DNA from: Xanthomonas codiaei
Lineage (GTDB): Bacteria; Pseudomonadota; Gammaproteobacteria; Xanthomonadales; Xanthomonadaceae
Direction of reading: 5' to 3'
Assembly (NCBI RefSeq): GCF_002939785.1
Contig: NZ_MDEC01000016.1
Coordinates: 38,519-102,518 of the forward strand
DNA: 64,000 nt
The translations under genes and the position numbers were made by a program. The notes under the pieces were generated by a model. That model saw nothing but the letters and a program-made list of their open reading frames with translations, did no database searches and had not been told where the DNA came from. Below, piece after piece: positions 8,914 to 18,219 of the stretch; within the stretch, counting starts at the first letter, position 1, and each line of letters opens with the position of its first letter.

Positions 8914-9960
8914 ATGCGCCTGTTGAAGACCTCGTTCTGCGCGAGCCTGCTTGCTGCCGCGATCGGCACCCTCCCTATGCCGGGTCAGGCGGCCGACAAG
9001 GCAGCGCCGGCAGCTGCTCCGGCGCCATCGCAGCAGTCGCGCCAATGGCAGGCGCTGATCACCCGCAACAAGCCGCATGCGCGGCATGAAAACAGCATGG
9101 TGGCCATCGGCGATCGCCTGTATCTGGTCGGTGGACGCGATCAGCGCCCGCTGGAGATTTTCGACACTCGCACGCGTCGCTGGTCGCAAGGCAGTGCGCC
9201 ACCGCTGATGGTGAGCCATGCACAGGCGGTGGTGTCGTCCGGCAAGCTGTATTTTGTGGGCGGCTTTACCGGCGACTATCCCGAAGAAACGTCGCTGACC
9301 AATCTGCTGATCTACGATCCCCAGACCGACCGCTGGCAGGTCGGACCAGAGATTCCCAAACAACGCCGCCGCGGTGCTGCCGGCGCCGTGGAGCACGACG
9401 GCGTGCTGTATCTGGTCGGCGGCAACACGCGCGGGCATATGAGCGGCTATGTGCCATGGCTGGATGCCTTCGATACCCGCACACAGCAATGGACGCAGCT
9501 GGCCGATGCGCCGCACGCGCGCGACCATTTCCATGCGGTGGTGATCGACGGAAAACTGTATGCCGCCGGTGGGCGCAGGTCGGCGCACGAAAGCGGCAAT
9601 ACCCTGGCGCAAACCGTCCCGGAGGTCGATGTCTATGACATCGGGCGCGGCACCTGGTCGGTGGCACCGGCCGCGTTACCGACCCAGCGGGCAGGCACTG
9701 CCGCCATCGCACGCAATGGCCGGCTGCTGGTCATGGGCGGGGAGAGCACGCAGCAGGTCAAGGCTCACGACGAAGTGGAGGCCTATGACCCCCACGCCGG
9801 CACCTGGACCACGCTGGCAGCACTGCCGCAAGGCCGCCATGGCACCCAGGTGGCCGCCATCGACGGCACGCTCTATCTGGCCGCCGGAAGCGCCAACCGT
9901 GGCGGCGGCCCGGAGCTGGACGATGTGCTGATGCTGGAGCGCGAGACAGCGGCCGATTGA
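8914..9960 (+). CDS. Exported Kelch-repeat beta-propeller protein
   Basis: 348 aa with an N-terminal signal peptide (cleavage near GQAADKAA). Kelch motifs recur about every 50 residues (for example DRLYLVGGRDQRPLEIFDTRTRRW, GKLYFVGGF, GVLYLVGGN, GKLYAAGGR, GRLLVMGGE, GTLYLAAGS), giving a six-bladed propeller. Relatives include N-acetylneuraminate epimerase and galactose-oxidase-like folds, but no catalytic residues can be assigned. GGAAGAG precedes the ATG. It stands alone between the histone-like gene and the xylan operon, and is probably periplasmic. Confidence 0.8.
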   Translation: MRLLKTSFCASLLAAAIGTLPMPGQAADKAAPAAAPAPSQQSRQWQALITRNKPHARHENSMVAIGDRLYLVGGRDQRPLEIFDTRTRRWSQGSAPPLMVSHAQAVVSSGKLYFVGGFTGDYPEETSLTNLLIYDPQTDRWQVGPEIPKQRRRGAAGAVEHDGVLYLVGGNTRGHMSGYVPWLDAFDTRTQQWTQLADAPHARDHFHAVVIDGKLYAAGGRRSAHESGNTLAQTVPEVDVYDIGRGTWSVAPAALPTQRAGTAAIARNGRLLVMGGESTQQVKAHDEVEAYDPHAGTWTTLAALPQGRHGTQVAAIDGTLYLAAGSANRGGGPELDDVLMLERETAAD

Positions 9961-10194
9961 GCTTGTGTCACCTCACTGGCGACTGCACATCGCTCGCGAC
10001 CGGAAGCTGTCGCGCGCCAGCGTGACACGCGCTTGCCGAATCCAGCAGCAGCGCCTCCGTCAAGCGCCGCTTGAGCCTGGCGCCGACGCCTGGTTGCATC
10101 GTCGGCGATCGCACGATGCAGCGATGCCCACGCGCATCGAGCAATGGCTGTCTCCATGCGCTGCCGCCCAGGTGCGCAGGCGCGCACTGCGCTA

Positions 10195-11232
10195 TCAACG
10201 CACGAACTGCAAGCCCAGCGACTTGACCCGCACGCGGGTCAGCATCGCGTGCGAGGTCATGTAGAGGGTATGGCCGTCGTTGCCGAACGCGCAGTTGGAG
10301 ATGGCCTCACCGGTTTCGATGCGACCCAGCCGCTGGCCGGACGGGTCGAACACGATCACCCCGCCGGGGCCAGTGGCGAACAGGTGGCCGTCAGACGAGA
10401 CCGCCATGCCGTCGGGCAGGCCGGGAGCATCCTTGGCGACCAGGTCCGAGGCATCGGCGAACACGCGCTTGCCGGTGACGGCACCCTGCGCATCAAGCGC
10501 ATACGCCATCCAGATCGGTCGTTTGGGGTCGGAATTGGACACGTACAAGGTGCGCTCATCCGGCGATAGCGCAATCCCATTGGGAAAGCTCAGGCTGTCG
10601 TCCAGCAGATGCACGCTGCCGTCGGGGTCGAGCCGGTAGACGCCGTTGTAACGCAATTCCTTGACCGGCGAGTCGTTGAGATCCTTCAGGCCATACGGCG
10701 GATCGGTAAAGAACACCACGCCGTCGTTGCGCCGCACCACATCGTTGGGACTGTTGAAGCGCTTGCCGTCGAAGCTAGTGGCCAGCGGCGTCTTCTTGCG
10801 AGTGGCCGGATCGAGCCTGGCCACGATGCGCGTGCCCGAATCGGCCAGCAGCACCGTGCCACCGGGCTCGGCATACAGGCCATTGGCGCCTGCTTCGCGC
10901 AGCGTGGCCTGTTCCGGGCCGACGTAGCCGGACGGCGACAGCAGCACCGACAGACCGGCATCCTCGGACCAGCGATACAGCGTGTTTTCCGGCACATCGG
11001 TGAACAACAGGTAGCCCCCGCTGCGCACCCATGCCGGGCCTTCGGACCAGGTGAAGCCTTCGGTGAGCTTCTCGATGCGCGCATCGGCCGCGATCACCTT
11101 GCCAAAGCGCGCATCGAAGCTTTGCAGATGCCCGATGGCGGTGAATCGCGGCGGCGGTGTGTCCTTCTTCGTGCAGGCAGCGACAATGGCCAGCAGCGGA
11201 ACGGCCAACAACAGATAGGGCGACAAGCGCAT
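10195..11232 (-). CDS. SMP-30/gluconolactonase-family lipoprotein
   Basis: 345 aa from ATG 11232. The N-terminus MRLSPYLLLAVPLLAIVAAC ends in a lipobox Cys, so it is likely lipid-anchored in the periplasm. The SMP-30 metal-site segments are present: Glu in TWSEGPAW, Asn in NSPNDVVRR and SFPNGIALSPD, Asp in GLPDGMAVSSDG. The family hydrolyses sugar lactones. As last gene of the minus-strand xylan operon (68 nt after the xylanase stop), it may open an aldonolactone made from xylan-derived sugars; that is inference. Confidence 0.82.
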   Translation of the reverse strand: MRLSPYLLLAVPLLAIVAACTKKDTPPPRFTAIGHLQSFDARFGKVIAADARIEKLTEGFTWSEGPAWVRSGGYLLFTDVPENTLYRWSEDAGLSVLLSPSGYVGPEQATLREAGANGLYAEPGGTVLLADSGTRIVARLDPATRKKTPLATSFDGKRFNSPNDVVRRNDGVVFFTDPPYGLKDLNDSPVKELRYNGVYRLDPDGSVHLLDDSLSFPNGIALSPDERTLYVSNSDPKRPIWMAYALDAQGAVTGKRVFADASDLVAKDAPGLPDGMAVSSDGHLFATGPGGVIVFDPSGQRLGRIETGEAISNCAFGNDGHTLYMTSHAMLTRVRVKSLGLQFVR

Positions 11233-11300
11233 CGGCAAGGTCCGGGTTCAAGTGCATGCCATCATGCCATCATGCGCGCCGCGCAGGCTGGCGAACGCGG

Positions 11301-12482
11301 CTATTGCCCGCCGGCGGCGGGCACCGCCAGCACCGCATCCAGTGCCGGCTTGGGCCGGTGAGTGCGATCGAACAGCAGCGGATAGTTGGTGCGGCCGGGC
11401 ACCGGGTAATCGTTCTTCCACGACATGCCGTCGGTGACGCCCCACACGCTGACACGCGCCAGCTTGTCGCGCTTGCGCCAGAACAGCGCGAACAGTTCCG
11501 CATAACGCTCGGTCAACTGCGCCTGCACCTGCGGCGGCAACCCAGCGCGATACGGATCGAGAAAACGCTTGAATTCCGGCAGCTGGAACTGCTTGTGCGC
11601 CAGACCCGTTCCGATTACCTGGCCTTCCTTGGTGATCGGCAAGACATCGATGTCCAGTTCGGTGATCATGACCTTGATGCCGAGCGCGGCGTACGCATCG
11701 ATGGCATCTTCGATATCGCGCAGGCTTGGGTAGTTCAGCCCCCAATGCCCCTGCATGCCGACGCCGTCGATGCGGATACCGGCCTGCTGCAGCATCCTGA
11801 CCATGCGCACGATGCCATCGCGCTTGGCCGGGCGCCAGGCATTGAAGTCGTTGTAGTAGAGCTCGGCATCCGGCGCGTAGCGCTGCGCGAAGGCGAAGGC
11901 ATTGCGCACCACGGTGTCGCCATCGCCCACGCGTTGTACCCAGTTGGTGGCGCGGTAGCTACCGTCTTCGTCGATGATTTCGTTGACCACATCCCAGGCC
12001 TGCACCTTGCCGACATAGCGCCCGGCAACCCGCTCGATATGCGCGCGCATGCGTTCGACCTGCGCAGCCGAGGTGTTGGGTGTGCCCTGCGCATCGACGA
12101 AGAACCACTCCGGGGTCTGGTTATGCCAGACCAGCGTATGCCCGACCACGAACATGCGCTGGCGCTGGCGCTGCGCATAGGCGACGAACGCGTCGGCGGC
12201 GGCGAAGTCGAGCACGCCCGGCCGCGGCGCGACGACCTCGGCCTTCATCACGTTCTCCGGCGTGAGTGCATTGAAATGGCAGGCGACCAATGCCGCCGAG
12301 GCAGCATCCTTGCCGGAAACGATCTCGGCATCGACCGCCGTCCCCAGCAAGAAGCCCTCGGAGTAGGCGGACTTGAGCGTCACCGCTGCGGGTGCGCACG
12401 CCGGCGCTGCCATGGCTGCTGCAGCGATCAAGCTCGAGCCGAGCAGCAAGCCGCAGCGCAACAGCCAGGATAGGTGATGCAT
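11301..12482 (-). CDS. GH10 endo-1,4-beta-xylanase (393 aa)
   Basis: Starts at ATG 12482 (MHHLSWLLRCGLLLGSSL, signal peptide ending near AMAAPAC). It is a GH10 TIM barrel over residues about 40-385: VGHTLVWHNQTPEWFF, the acid/base Glu in WDVVNEIIDED, and the nucleophile Glu in KVMITELDID. It cuts the xylan backbone. It probably corresponds to the larger of two GH10 genes in the Xanthomonas xylan locus (xyn10C in X. campestris naming, from memory). A 289-nt gap to the GH2 gene upstream leaves room for a separate promoter. Confidence 0.93.
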   Translation of the reverse strand: MHHLSWLLRCGLLLGSSLIAAAAMAAPACAPAAVTLKSAYSEGFLLGTAVDAEIVSGKDAASAALVACHFNALTPENVMKAEVVAPRPGVLDFAAADAFVAYAQRQRQRMFVVGHTLVWHNQTPEWFFVDAQGTPNTSAAQVERMRAHIERVAGRYVGKVQAWDVVNEIIDEDGSYRATNWVQRVGDGDTVVRNAFAFAQRYAPDAELYYNDFNAWRPAKRDGIVRMVRMLQQAGIRIDGVGMQGHWGLNYPSLRDIEDAIDAYAALGIKVMITELDIDVLPITKEGQVIGTGLAHKQFQLPEFKRFLDPYRAGLPPQVQAQLTERYAELFALFWRKRDKLARVSVWGVTDGMSWKNDYPVPGRTNYPLLFDRTHRPKPALDAVLAVPAAGGQ

Positions 12483-12771
12483 GGACGTTCTCACTGTCAA
12501 AGGGAGTGCCTGGTGAGGGATGCGGCGTGTGCACACCGATGGGGGAAGGACGGCAGCGGCCGTGCATCGCGCAGTCACCGGGCACCGCCGGCACGATAGC
12601 CCGGATGCGCAACCACAGGCACGTGTTCCGCATCGCCTGTGCGCATGGCGCCGTGCATGCGCTCGACGCGCCTGCGGTGCGTGCATGCGTGTCTCCTTGG
12701 GCCAGCCCAGGCGAGTGAGGGGCCCAACGCGCCACGCAAGCATCCCGCACCGCCGCCGCGCAACACGTGAC

Positions 12772-15669
12772 TCATTCGGCCTGCACCTGCACACGGGTCG
12801 CTTGCAGCGTGTCCGATTCCACATGCAGGATGATCGGCCCGCGCGCGCCGGTGTGTGCGCGCACGATGGCCAGGCACAGGCCGTTGAAGGCGTTGCGTTG
12901 CGCCGAGCCGAACGGCTCCAGGTTGGTGGGGTCGCCGTTGTCGGTGGCCACCAGCTCGCCGGGCCCTTCGATGCGAAAGCGCAGGCGGTCACCCGCGGTC
13001 GGTGCAGCGCGGCCCTCGCGATCGAGCAGGCGCACGGTGATGAAGCTCAGGTCCTTGCCATCGCCACGGATGCGGCTGCGGTCGGGCGTGGCCTGCATGC
13101 GTGCGGCACGGCCGGCGGTCTGCACGCGGTCGCTGGCCCACGGTGTGCCGTTCCGGTACGCCTGCACGCGCAGTTCGCCGGGCTGGTACACCACCGCGTC
13201 CCACCGCAAGCGGTACTGCAGCGGGCCCTTGCGCTTGCGTCCCTGCGAGACGCCATTGACGAATAGCTCGGCTTCGTCGCCGGAGGTGAACACGTGCACC
13301 GGGGTGACCTGGCCCTCGCGCCCCGGCCAGCTCCAGTGCGGCAGCAGATGCGCCATCGGCAGGTCCGGGCGCCACCGCGACTGGTACAGCCAATAGCGGT
13401 CCTTGGGAAATCCCGCCAGGTCCAGGATGCCGGAATAGGAGCTGCGCGAGCTGTAGTACGGCGTGGGCTCGCCCAGGTAGTCGAAACCGGTCCAGACGAA
13501 TTCGCCGGCCACGTAGGGGTGCCGGTCCAGCGCCGCGAACACCTTGTCCGCGCTGGAACCGAAGTCCACCGCATGCAACTCATACGCGCTGACCTGATGC
13601 GCCACCGCATCGCCGCCGCGCCCCTCGCGCACCGGTGCGCTGATGTCCGGGCTCACCGGAAACAGATACACCCCGCGGCTGCTCAGGGCCGATGCGGTCT
13701 CGCTGCTGAGGATCGCCTTGTGCGGAAACTTCGCATGGAATGCCGGGTATTGCGGCTGCTTGCGAATACGCTCGGTACCTTCGAATTCCGGCGCATCGCG
13801 GATGCCCTCGCCCTGGTAGTTGAGGCTGATGACATCCAGCGCGGCGGGCAACGGCATGTCCGGCGAAGCGTAGTTCATCGTCACCGTGGCCGGACGGCTG
13901 GGATCCTCGTCGTGCACGATGGCATGCAGGCGGCGCGCGATCGCCGCGCCCTGCGCGCCGGTGTATTGCTCACCGACCTCGTTGCCCACGCTCCACAGCA
14001 TCACCGAGGGATGGTTGCGGTCGCGCCGCAACATCGCGCGCAGGTCCGGCTCGTGCCATTGCGGGAACACCAGATGGAAGTCCAGCGGGGTCTTCTTCAT
14101 CTCCCAGCTGTCGAAGATCTCGTCCACCACCAGCAGGCCCATGCGATCGGTGAGTTCCAGCAGCTCCGGCGCCGGCGGGTTGTGGCTCATGCGGATCGCA
14201 TTGGCGCCCATCTGCTGCAGCAACTGCAGCTGGCGTTCGGCCGCACGCAGATTGAACGCCGCGCCCAGCGCGCCGAGATCGTGGTGGTTGTTCACGCCGC
14301 GGATGGACACATGCTCGCCGTTGACCAGCAGGCCCTTGTCGGCATCGAACACGATGCTGCGGATCCCGAACCGGGTGTCGTAGCGGTCCACCACCCGCCC
14401 GTTCTGGCGGACCTCGGTCACCGCCACATAGCGGTGCGGCTGCTGGGTGGGCGGTGGTCCCCACAGTCGCGGATTGACGATCTGCACAGTGCCCTGCACA
14501 CGGGCACTGCCGCCGGCAGGCACGGCAATCTGCGTTGCGGCGATCTGCGCGACCGCCTCGCCACTGGGCGTACCACTTGCTGCGTCGAGCACATAGATGG
14601 CAGTGCTGACCTGCGCTTGCGCTGCAGTGCGAGCAGCGTTGTCCAGCGTCACGGCCAACTGCACCTGCGCCGATGCCGCCGACACCTGCGGCGTGGTCAG
14701 CTGCGTGCCCCACTGTGCGATGTGCAGCGGTGCGGTCTTGGTCAGCCACACATGGCGATACAGCCCGCCGCCGGGATACCAGCGCGCCGAGTCGGGCGGG
14801 TTGTCCAGGCGGATCGCCAGCTGGTTGCGCCCGCCGACAATCGCATGCGGGGTCAGGTCCACGCGCCAGGAGCTGTAGCCATACGGCCAGCCGCCGACCA
14901 GCTCGCCGTTGAGCCAGACCGTGGCATACGACATCGCGCCATCGAGATCGAGAAACAGCGAGCGGCCGCGGTCGCTGGCCGGAATCTCCAGGGTCTTGCG
15001 GTACCAGCCCACGCCCCAGCTCGCCAGTCGGCCCATGCCGCCATACGGCCCCTCGGCGAGAAACGGCCCGGCAATGGCCCAGTCGTGCGGCAGGTCCACC
15101 GCCTGCCAGCGGCTGTCGTCGAAACCTGCCTGCACATAGTCCACGCCGCTGCCTGGGTGGCCGGGCGGACGCAGATGGCGTTGTGCGGGATCGGCGATCA
15201 ATGCATTGCCGGTTGGCAGGATCCACGGCTTGAGCACCGCGCTCGACGGTGCCGGCGGTTGCTGCGCCTGATCCGGGCGCGCATCGGCCACCTTGCCATC
15301 CTCGCTGCGAACGACCTGCGGGCGCACGTCGTAATCGAGCACCACGGTATTTCCCCGCGGATCGCCGCGCTGGAAGCGCCAGCCCGCGTCCAGCGACAGC
15401 CGTTCGCGCGGTGCGCTGCGCGGCTGTTCTGCCACTGCATCGGCCATACCGGCTGCATTGACGCTGCAGACAAGCGCGGCCAGGCCAGCACGCAGCATGC
15501 GCAGGAGATGCGGCTGCCGCGTGTCCAGGCGCAGGGCACGGGCGCGCCTGCCCAGGCGGGACAGCCACGCCCGTCGCGGTATGAGGCGAGGTAACGGTAC
15601 GCGCGCGCCGCACGGGTTCGTACGTGCCTGGGCCGCGCCTGCGTGGCGCTGTGCGGCGGCTAGGGTCAT
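12772..15669 (-). CDS. GH2 beta-galactosidase-like enzyme
   Basis: 965 aa from ATG 15669, preceded by GAGG at about 10 nt. An alternative ATG at 15498 lacks a ribosome-binding site but would place the hydrophobic segment AGLAALVCSVNAAGMA at the N-terminus as a signal peptide. The order is sugar-binding jelly roll (SRWQAVDLPHDWAIAGPF; WYRKTLEIPA), Ig-like domain, GH2 TIM barrel (GVNNHHDLGALG; acid/base Glu in SVGNEVGEQ; nucleophile Glu in YVAGEFVWTGFDY) and C-terminal beta domains. Family 2 includes beta-galactosidases, glucuronidases and others. Its place in a xylan operon suggests removal of side-chain sugars. It is separated from uxaC by 76 nt. Confidence 0.88.
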   Translation of the reverse strand: MTLAAAQRHAGAAQARTNPCGARVPLPRLIPRRAWLSRLGRRARALRLDTRQPHLLRMLRAGLAALVCSVNAAGMADAVAEQPRSAPRERLSLDAGWRFQRGDPRGNTVVLDYDVRPQVVRSEDGKVADARPDQAQQPPAPSSAVLKPWILPTGNALIADPAQRHLRPPGHPGSGVDYVQAGFDDSRWQAVDLPHDWAIAGPFLAEGPYGGMGRLASWGVGWYRKTLEIPASDRGRSLFLDLDGAMSYATVWLNGELVGGWPYGYSSWRVDLTPHAIVGGRNQLAIRLDNPPDSARWYPGGGLYRHVWLTKTAPLHIAQWGTQLTTPQVSAASAQVQLAVTLDNAARTAAQAQVSTAIYVLDAASGTPSGEAVAQIAATQIAVPAGGSARVQGTVQIVNPRLWGPPPTQQPHRYVAVTEVRQNGRVVDRYDTRFGIRSIVFDADKGLLVNGEHVSIRGVNNHHDLGALGAAFNLRAAERQLQLLQQMGANAIRMSHNPPAPELLELTDRMGLLVVDEIFDSWEMKKTPLDFHLVFPQWHEPDLRAMLRRDRNHPSVMLWSVGNEVGEQYTGAQGAAIARRLHAIVHDEDPSRPATVTMNYASPDMPLPAALDVISLNYQGEGIRDAPEFEGTERIRKQPQYPAFHAKFPHKAILSSETASALSSRGVYLFPVSPDISAPVREGRGGDAVAHQVSAYELHAVDFGSSADKVFAALDRHPYVAGEFVWTGFDYLGEPTPYYSSRSSYSGILDLAGFPKDRYWLYQSRWRPDLPMAHLLPHWSWPGREGQVTPVHVFTSGDEAELFVNGVSQGRKRKGPLQYRLRWDAVVYQPGELRVQAYRNGTPWASDRVQTAGRAARMQATPDRSRIRGDGKDLSFITVRLLDREGRAAPTAGDRLRFRIEGPGELVATDNGDPTNLEPFGSAQRNAFNGLCLAIVRAHTGARGPIILHVESDTLQATRVQVQAE

Positions 15670-15745
15670 CGGCTCAGTGCCTCGGCGCATTGCACGTGCA
15701 ATGCGCCAGTCGTGGCATGCGCGCGCGCATTGCGCCGACCCACTC

Positions 15746-17167
15746 TCACAGCTTGTAGGCCTGCTTGGGCAGGCGATAGGCCAGGTCCACCGCGATCTCC
15801 GCAGCCTCGTCCTCGTCCAGCCGATGCTCGGCCACCAGCTTGGCCAGGAATGCACTGTCCACGCGCCGCGCCACGTCGTGGCGGGCGGGAATCGACAGGA
15901 ATGCACGCGTATCGTCGTTGAAGCCCACCGTGTTGTAGAAGCCGGCACTGGCCAGGGTCTGCTCGCGAAAGCGCCACATGCCGTCGGGCGCATCGTGGAA
16001 CCACCACGCCGGGCCCAGCAGCAGTGCCGGGTAATGCCCCGCAAGCGGCGCCAGTTCGCGGCTGTAGCTGGTCTCATCCAGGGTGAACACGATCAGGCGC
16101 AGCCGCGGGTCGTTGCCATGGCGATCCAGCAAGGGCTTGAGCGCATGCACATAGTCGGTGCGCATCGGGATATCGGCACCCTTGTCGCGCCCGTAGCGCT
16201 GGAACAGCGGCTGGTTGTGATTGCGGAAGCAGCCCGGATGCAGCTGCATCACCAATCCGTCGTCCAGGCTCATGCCGGCCATTTCGGTCAGCACCTGCGC
16301 GCGGAACAGCTCGGCCTGTTCCGGCGTTGCAGCGCCGCGCACCACCGTCTCGAACAGGCGTTGCGCCTGCCCCGGCGACAGGTCGGCGGTGGCGGCGCTG
16401 GGATGGCCGTGGTCGGTAGAGGTGGCGCCGTGCGCGGCAAAGAATGCGCGGCGTTGTCGATGCGCGCGCAGATAGCCGGGCCAGGTCAGCACATCCTCGC
16501 CGGTCAGTGCACCGAATTGCTGCAGCGCGCCGGCGAACTGCTCGTGCTCCGGGTCCACCACCGGGTCCGGACGGTAGGCGGTCAGCACCCGTCCGGTCCA
16601 TCCGCTGTCGGCAATGGCGGCGTGGTGCTGCAAGCTATCCAGCGGCGACTCGGTGGTGGCGATCACCTCGATGTTGAAGCGCTCGAACAAGGCACGTGGT
16701 GCGAATGCCGGAGTCTGCAGCGCGGCGGTGATGTGGTCGTAATAGTGATCGGCGCTGGCCGCGTCCAGCCGGATGCGCAGATCGAACACTTCGTGGAAGA
16801 CATGGTTGAGCCACAGCGCCGAAGGCGTGCCGCGCAGCAGTGCGAAATGCTTGGCGAACACACGCCAGGCCGCACGCGGGTCCACTGCCGCGCGCGTGCC
16901 GTCGGCACGCGGAATGCCCAGCGCATCCAGATCGATACCCTGGCTGTAGAGCATGCGGAACACGTAGTGGTCGGGCACCAGCAGCAGTTCGGTGGCGTTG
17001 GCGAATGCGGCGTTGCTGGCAAACCAGGCCGGGTCGGTGTGGCCATGCGGGCTGATGATCGGCAGCCGGGCGATCTGCGCATACAGACGACGCGCGATCG
17101 CCCGCGTGCCAGGGTCGGCGGGTAACAGCCGGTCGTCGTGCAGTGTCAGGGGAGAAGGCATGGGCAT
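15746..17167 (-). CDS. uxaC: Glucuronate (uronate) isomerase
   Basis: 473 aa, full length for the family. It converts D-glucuronate to D-fructuronate (and galacturonate to tagaturonate) in the cytoplasm. Family signatures include PIISPHGHTDPAWFA near the N-terminus, DHYVFRMLYSQG, the C-terminal GPAWWFHDAPDGMWRFRE, and GFNDDTRAFLSIPARHD. It lies between the GH2 and a GH10 gene on the same strand. Together with uxuB near the window start it would handle glucuronate released from glucuronoxylan. ATG 17167 is used; ATG 17161 is equally possible. Confidence 0.95.
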   Translation of the reverse strand: MPMPSPLTLHDDRLLPADPGTRAIARRLYAQIARLPIISPHGHTDPAWFASNAAFANATELLLVPDHYVFRMLYSQGIDLDALGIPRADGTRAAVDPRAAWRVFAKHFALLRGTPSALWLNHVFHEVFDLRIRLDAASADHYYDHITAALQTPAFAPRALFERFNIEVIATTESPLDSLQHHAAIADSGWTGRVLTAYRPDPVVDPEHEQFAGALQQFGALTGEDVLTWPGYLRAHRQRRAFFAAHGATSTDHGHPSAATADLSPGQAQRLFETVVRGAATPEQAELFRAQVLTEMAGMSLDDGLVMQLHPGCFRNHNQPLFQRYGRDKGADIPMRTDYVHALKPLLDRHGNDPRLRLIVFTLDETSYSRELAPLAGHYPALLLGPAWWFHDAPDGMWRFREQTLASAGFYNTVGFNDDTRAFLSIPARHDVARRVDSAFLAKLVAEHRLDEDEAAEIAVDLAYRLPKQAYKL

Positions 17168-17216
17168 GGAATCAGGGCATCGGGAAAGACGGAAAACACT
17201 CTGCCGGCCACCTGCA

Positions 17217-18209
17217 TCATGGCGCGGGCGTGCCGGGATGGGTGGCCACGTAATTGCGCAACCAGGTCAGGGCGGGCCGCTCGCTGCCATCGGCGCGAAT
17301 CAGATACGCCGCCTCCTTGTCGCGCCACAGGCCGGGACGGAATCCCCACAGGGTGATGCCGCGCACCGCCGGGTGCTCCCAGAAGATGGGAAACACGCGC
17401 TGGTAGTCGGCCAGCTGCTGCGCATCGCTGGGCCCATCCAGGTCGAATTCGGTGATGTAGATCGGCAGGCCGGTGGCCGCCAGGGCATCCAGGTTGGCGC
17501 GGTGCACCGACATCGCCACGTTGGGCGTGGTTTCGAAGGCATGCTCCTGGATACCGATGGCATCCACCAGCCGCTCGCGCTGCAGCAACTGCACGATCTG
17601 CAGATACCGTTGCGTGGCCTGCGCGCTGTTGGTGATGCTGTAGTCGTTGATCAACAATTTTGCGTGCGGGAAATGCTGGCGCGCCAGCCGAAACGACTGC
17701 AACACCCATTCCCATCCGCTGGCGCCATTACCGCCCAGCGCCTGCAGATAATTGCCGCCGCCGCTGTCGTTCTTGCTGGGCGGGTCGTTGAGCGGTTCGT
17801 TGACCACTTCCAGCAGATCGATATCCGGGTAGCGCTGCGCGACGGCGGCGAACCACTGCTCGATCTCGCGGCGTTGTTCGGCCGGCGGCAGCGTCTTGAT
17901 CCACTCCGGCTGCTGATTGCCCCATACCATCACATGCATCTGGAACGGCATGCCGTTGGCCTTGGCAAACCGGTAAGCCGTGTCCAGCGCGCTCCAGTCC
18001 ATCTGGTCGCGCACCGCCTCCACCGTGCCCCACTTGCCGGCATTTTCCGGCGTGAGCTTGTTCCAGTACTGTGTAAATCCCGGTGTCTGCTGCGGACTGT
18101 AGGCACTGCCGAGAAACTTCGAGGCCCCGGCGGCCAGCGGCGCGGCATGCGCCACCGAAGCGAGGCTTGCGGCAAGCAACAGACCCATTCTCACGATGCG
18201 CAGATGCAT
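17217..18209 (-). CDS. GH10 endo-1,4-beta-xylanase (330 aa)
   Basis: Starts at ATG 18209 behind a strong GAGGG box, 10 nt after the transporter stop. A signal peptide ends at SVAHA. It is a compact GH10 barrel: NKLTPENAGKWGTVE, MHVMVWGNQQPEWI, acid/base Glu in LLEVVNEPLND, nucleophile Glu in IYITEFDLDG, and C-terminal GITLWGFRPGLW. The first barrel motif reads MVWGNQQP where GH10 usually has LVWHNQ.P; the replaced His may be a feature of this Xanthomonas subgroup. Named xyn10A or xynB in different Xanthomonas strains (from memory). Confidence 0.93.
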   Translation of the reverse strand: MHLRIVRMGLLLAASLASVAHAAPLAAGASKFLGSAYSPQQTPGFTQYWNKLTPENAGKWGTVEAVRDQMDWSALDTAYRFAKANGMPFQMHVMVWGNQQPEWIKTLPPAEQRREIEQWFAAVAQRYPDIDLLEVVNEPLNDPPSKNDSGGGNYLQALGGNGASGWEWVLQSFRLARQHFPHAKLLINDYSITNSAQATQRYLQIVQLLQRERLVDAIGIQEHAFETTPNVAMSVHRANLDALAATGLPIYITEFDLDGPSDAQQLADYQRVFPIFWEHPAVRGITLWGFRPGLWRDKEAAYLIRADGSERPALTWLRNYVATHPGTPAP

Positions 18210-18219
18210 GATGCGTCCC

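Noticed and set aside
11301..12992. 563-residue version of the larger xylanase
   Set aside because: The added N-terminal 170 residues are low-complexity Arg/Cys-rich sequence overlapping the GH2 gene; the signal peptide begins at 12482.
12772..16077. 1101-residue version of the GH2 protein starting at 16077
   Set aside because: The first about 136 residues are the uxaC gene read in another frame; the start at 15669 has a ribosome-binding site and leaves uxaC intact.
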